DNA of 7,689 nucleotides, taken from Deltaproteobacteria bacterium (lineage in GTDB: Bacteria; Desulfobacterota_C; Deferrisomatia; Deferrisomatales; JACRMM01). Shown in pieces: positions 6,959-7,689 of the stretch; the first letter of the stretch is position 1, and the number at the start of each line of letters is the position of its first letter. The translations under genes and the position numbers were made by a program. The notes below the pieces were generated by a model, which was given only the letters and a program-made list of their open reading frames with translations, did not search any database and was not told the origin of the DNA. The stretch is from positions 1-7,689 of the forward strand of contig JACRCS010000313.1 in assembly GCA_016218905.1 (NCBI GenBank), in the 5' to 3' direction.

Positions 6959-7036
6959 TGGAACCTCCTGGGGCGGCTCGAAGGCGAAGGGCGGGCGAGG
7001 ACCCCTTGCGGCGTCTCTCCCCTCGTGTTGGCCGGC

Positions 7037-7150
7037 CCTCTCATCTTTCGGGGCGTCAGGCCCCGCAGGAGTTAGCACCGGTCTGCCCGGGCGGGCAGCG
7101 GTTGCTGTGGCTTCACAGGGCCTGGTCCCTCCGCCACTCTGGATAAGAAG
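7037..7150 (-). ncRNA. SAM-I (S-box) riboswitch controlling metX
   Basis: This is a cis-acting RNA that binds S-adenosylmethionine and lowers expression of downstream methionine genes. Read on the minus strand, it follows the S-box order closely. P1 arms CTTCTTATC (7150-7142) and GATGAGAGG (7045-7037) pair over nine bases, counting G-U. Next comes AGAG, then the P2/kink-turn strand GGAGGGA with its partner GTGAAGCCAC, and the conserved GCAACC. P3 is CTGCCC-GCCC-GGGCAG. The highly conserved GGTGCTAACTCCTGC segment follows, then P4 GGGGC-CTGAC-GCCCC and the closing AAAGATGAGAG. It lies between a promoter and metX, the expected target. The P2-loop pseudoknot looks short by eye. The expression platform is not a clear terminator. 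Confidence 0.94.
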
Positions 7151-7183
7151 TTTCGTCGCGTCATTCTTGATCGGCGCGGTGGT

Positions 7184-7213
7184 CTTATACCATTTCCGTT
7201 TTCGAGGTGTCAA
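7184..7213 (-). promoter_or_regulatory. Promoter of the riboswitch-metX transcript
   Basis: On the minus strand a perfect TTGACA (7213-7208) is followed after 18 bases by TATAAG (7189-7184, five of six matches to TATAAT). The transcript should start near 7177, about 27 bases before the riboswitch P1 helix. This gives metX its own promoter downstream of the Fur-family gene. Confidence 0.7.
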
Positions 7214-7243
7214 AACGTGCGAAGGCGGCCTCTTCTCCTCACG
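7211..7243 (-). terminator. Weak candidate terminator of the Fur-family gene
   Basis: Overlapping the stop codon, CGTG (7243-7240) can pair with CACG (7219-7216), and inside it GAAG with CTTC, followed by TTTTG. The stem is interrupted and the T-run doubles as part of the metX -35, so termination is doubtful and some readthrough into the metX leader is possible. Confidence 0.2.
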
Positions 7244-7689
7244 CCTGCCGCTTGCACTTCCCGCACACTCCGTAGAGCTCGAGGCGGTGGTAGGTCACGT
7301 CGAAGCCGCGGCTGCCCGCGATCTCTTCCTGGATCCGCTCGATGGTGGAATCTTCGAACTCCTCGATCTGACCGCACTTCAGGCAGATCAGGTGGTCGTG
7401 GTGGTCGGCGTCGAAGCCCGGCTCGTAGCGAGCCCTTCCCTCGTGGAAGCGGCCTTCCTTCGCGAGCCCGGCTTCGACGAAGAGACTCATGCAACGGTAC
7501 ACCGTAGCGTGCCCGATGCACGGGTGAGAAGCGTGGAGGCGGTCGTACAGCTCCTCGACGCTCACGTGGGAATCCTCGCTGAGGAACGCCTCGAGGATGG
7601 CCTCGCGCTGCTTCGTGGACCGCAGGCGCTGCGTCTTCAGGTGCGCCTTGAGGCGGTCGAGAGCTTCCTGCAACCGCTTGCTGCGTACA
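7239..7689 (-). CDS. Fur-family metal-dependent transcriptional regulator, 5' end at or beyond the window edge
   Basis: This is a DNA-binding repressor of the Fur/PerR/Zur family. The winged-helix domain includes TKQREAILEAF and the recognition region GHATVYRCMSLFVEAGL. The metal and dimerisation domain has HHDHLICLKCG with Cys97/Cys100 (numbered from the TTG at 7673) and a second pair CGKC at 137/140, which together form the structural zinc site. The segment QIEEFED has Glu where PerR-type proteins carry a key Asp, so an iron- or zinc-sensing Fur/Zur type is favoured over PerR. From TTG 7673 the protein is 144 residues, normal for the family, but that TTG lacks a ribosome binding site and the frame is open to the edge (RSKRLQEALDRL), so the true start probably lies outside. 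No Fur-box palindrome was seen at the neighbouring promoters. It is co-oriented with metX, which has its own promoter. Confidence 0.9.
   Translation of the reverse strand, partial: VRSKRLQEALDRLKAHLKTQRLRSTKQREAILEAFLSEDSHVSVEELYDRLHASHPCIGHATVYRCMSLFVEAGLAKEGRFHEGRARYEPGFDADHHDHLICLKCGQIEEFEDSTIERIQEEIAGSRGFDVTYHRLELYGVCGKCKRQA

Overview
The window is about 7.7 kb of GC-rich bacterial chromosome with strongly GC-biased codons. It carries housekeeping and accessory genes of a Gram-negative-type bacterium: a type IV pilus retraction ATPase, an exported TPR protein, a zinc-finger DnaJ, a Fur-family regulator, and a methionine gene under a SAM-I riboswitch. This mix fits a high-GC deltaproteobacterial-type lineage (Myxococcota/Desulfobacterota) or an NC10/Rokubacteria-like lineage. 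No single gene fixes the phylum, so this is inference.

Left part (1-2530): an exported TPR-repeat protein gene runs leftward off the window edge and is split by one in-frame TAG at 648-650. It is divergent from dnaJ (1385-2530, +). The 180 bp between them holds a good dnaJ promoter with a CTTGA-N10-TCAAG inverted repeat over its -35 region, reminiscent of but not identical to the HspR/HAIR operator. A second inverted repeat lies near the presumed start of the TPR transcript.

Middle (2534-5463): pilT (-) converges on dnaJ with only 3 bp between the stop codons. Divergent from pilT is a radical SAM protein (+) of the uncharacterised B12-binding-like type, with a CX3CX2C cluster motif and a four-cysteine C-terminal tail. 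A 164 bp convergent spacer with two perfect hairpins separates it from metX.

Right part (5628-7689): metX (homoserine O-acetyltransferase, -) is preceded by a 444 bp non-coding stretch. In transcription order this holds a near-consensus sigma70-type promoter, a clear SAM-I (S-box) riboswitch, and about 240 nt of extra leader. The extra leader contains a Shine-Dalgarno-led 55-codon ORF whose stop overlaps the metX start (GTGA), and a pair of mutually exclusive hairpins. Upstream of that, in the same orientation, is a Fur-family gene whose start lies at or beyond the right edge.

The most interesting material is the metX leader (riboswitch plus possible coupled leader ORF plus alternative hairpins), the radical SAM protein, and the interrupted TPR gene. 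I see no mobile element, CRISPR array, tRNA or rRNA, and no clearly new multi-gene system.
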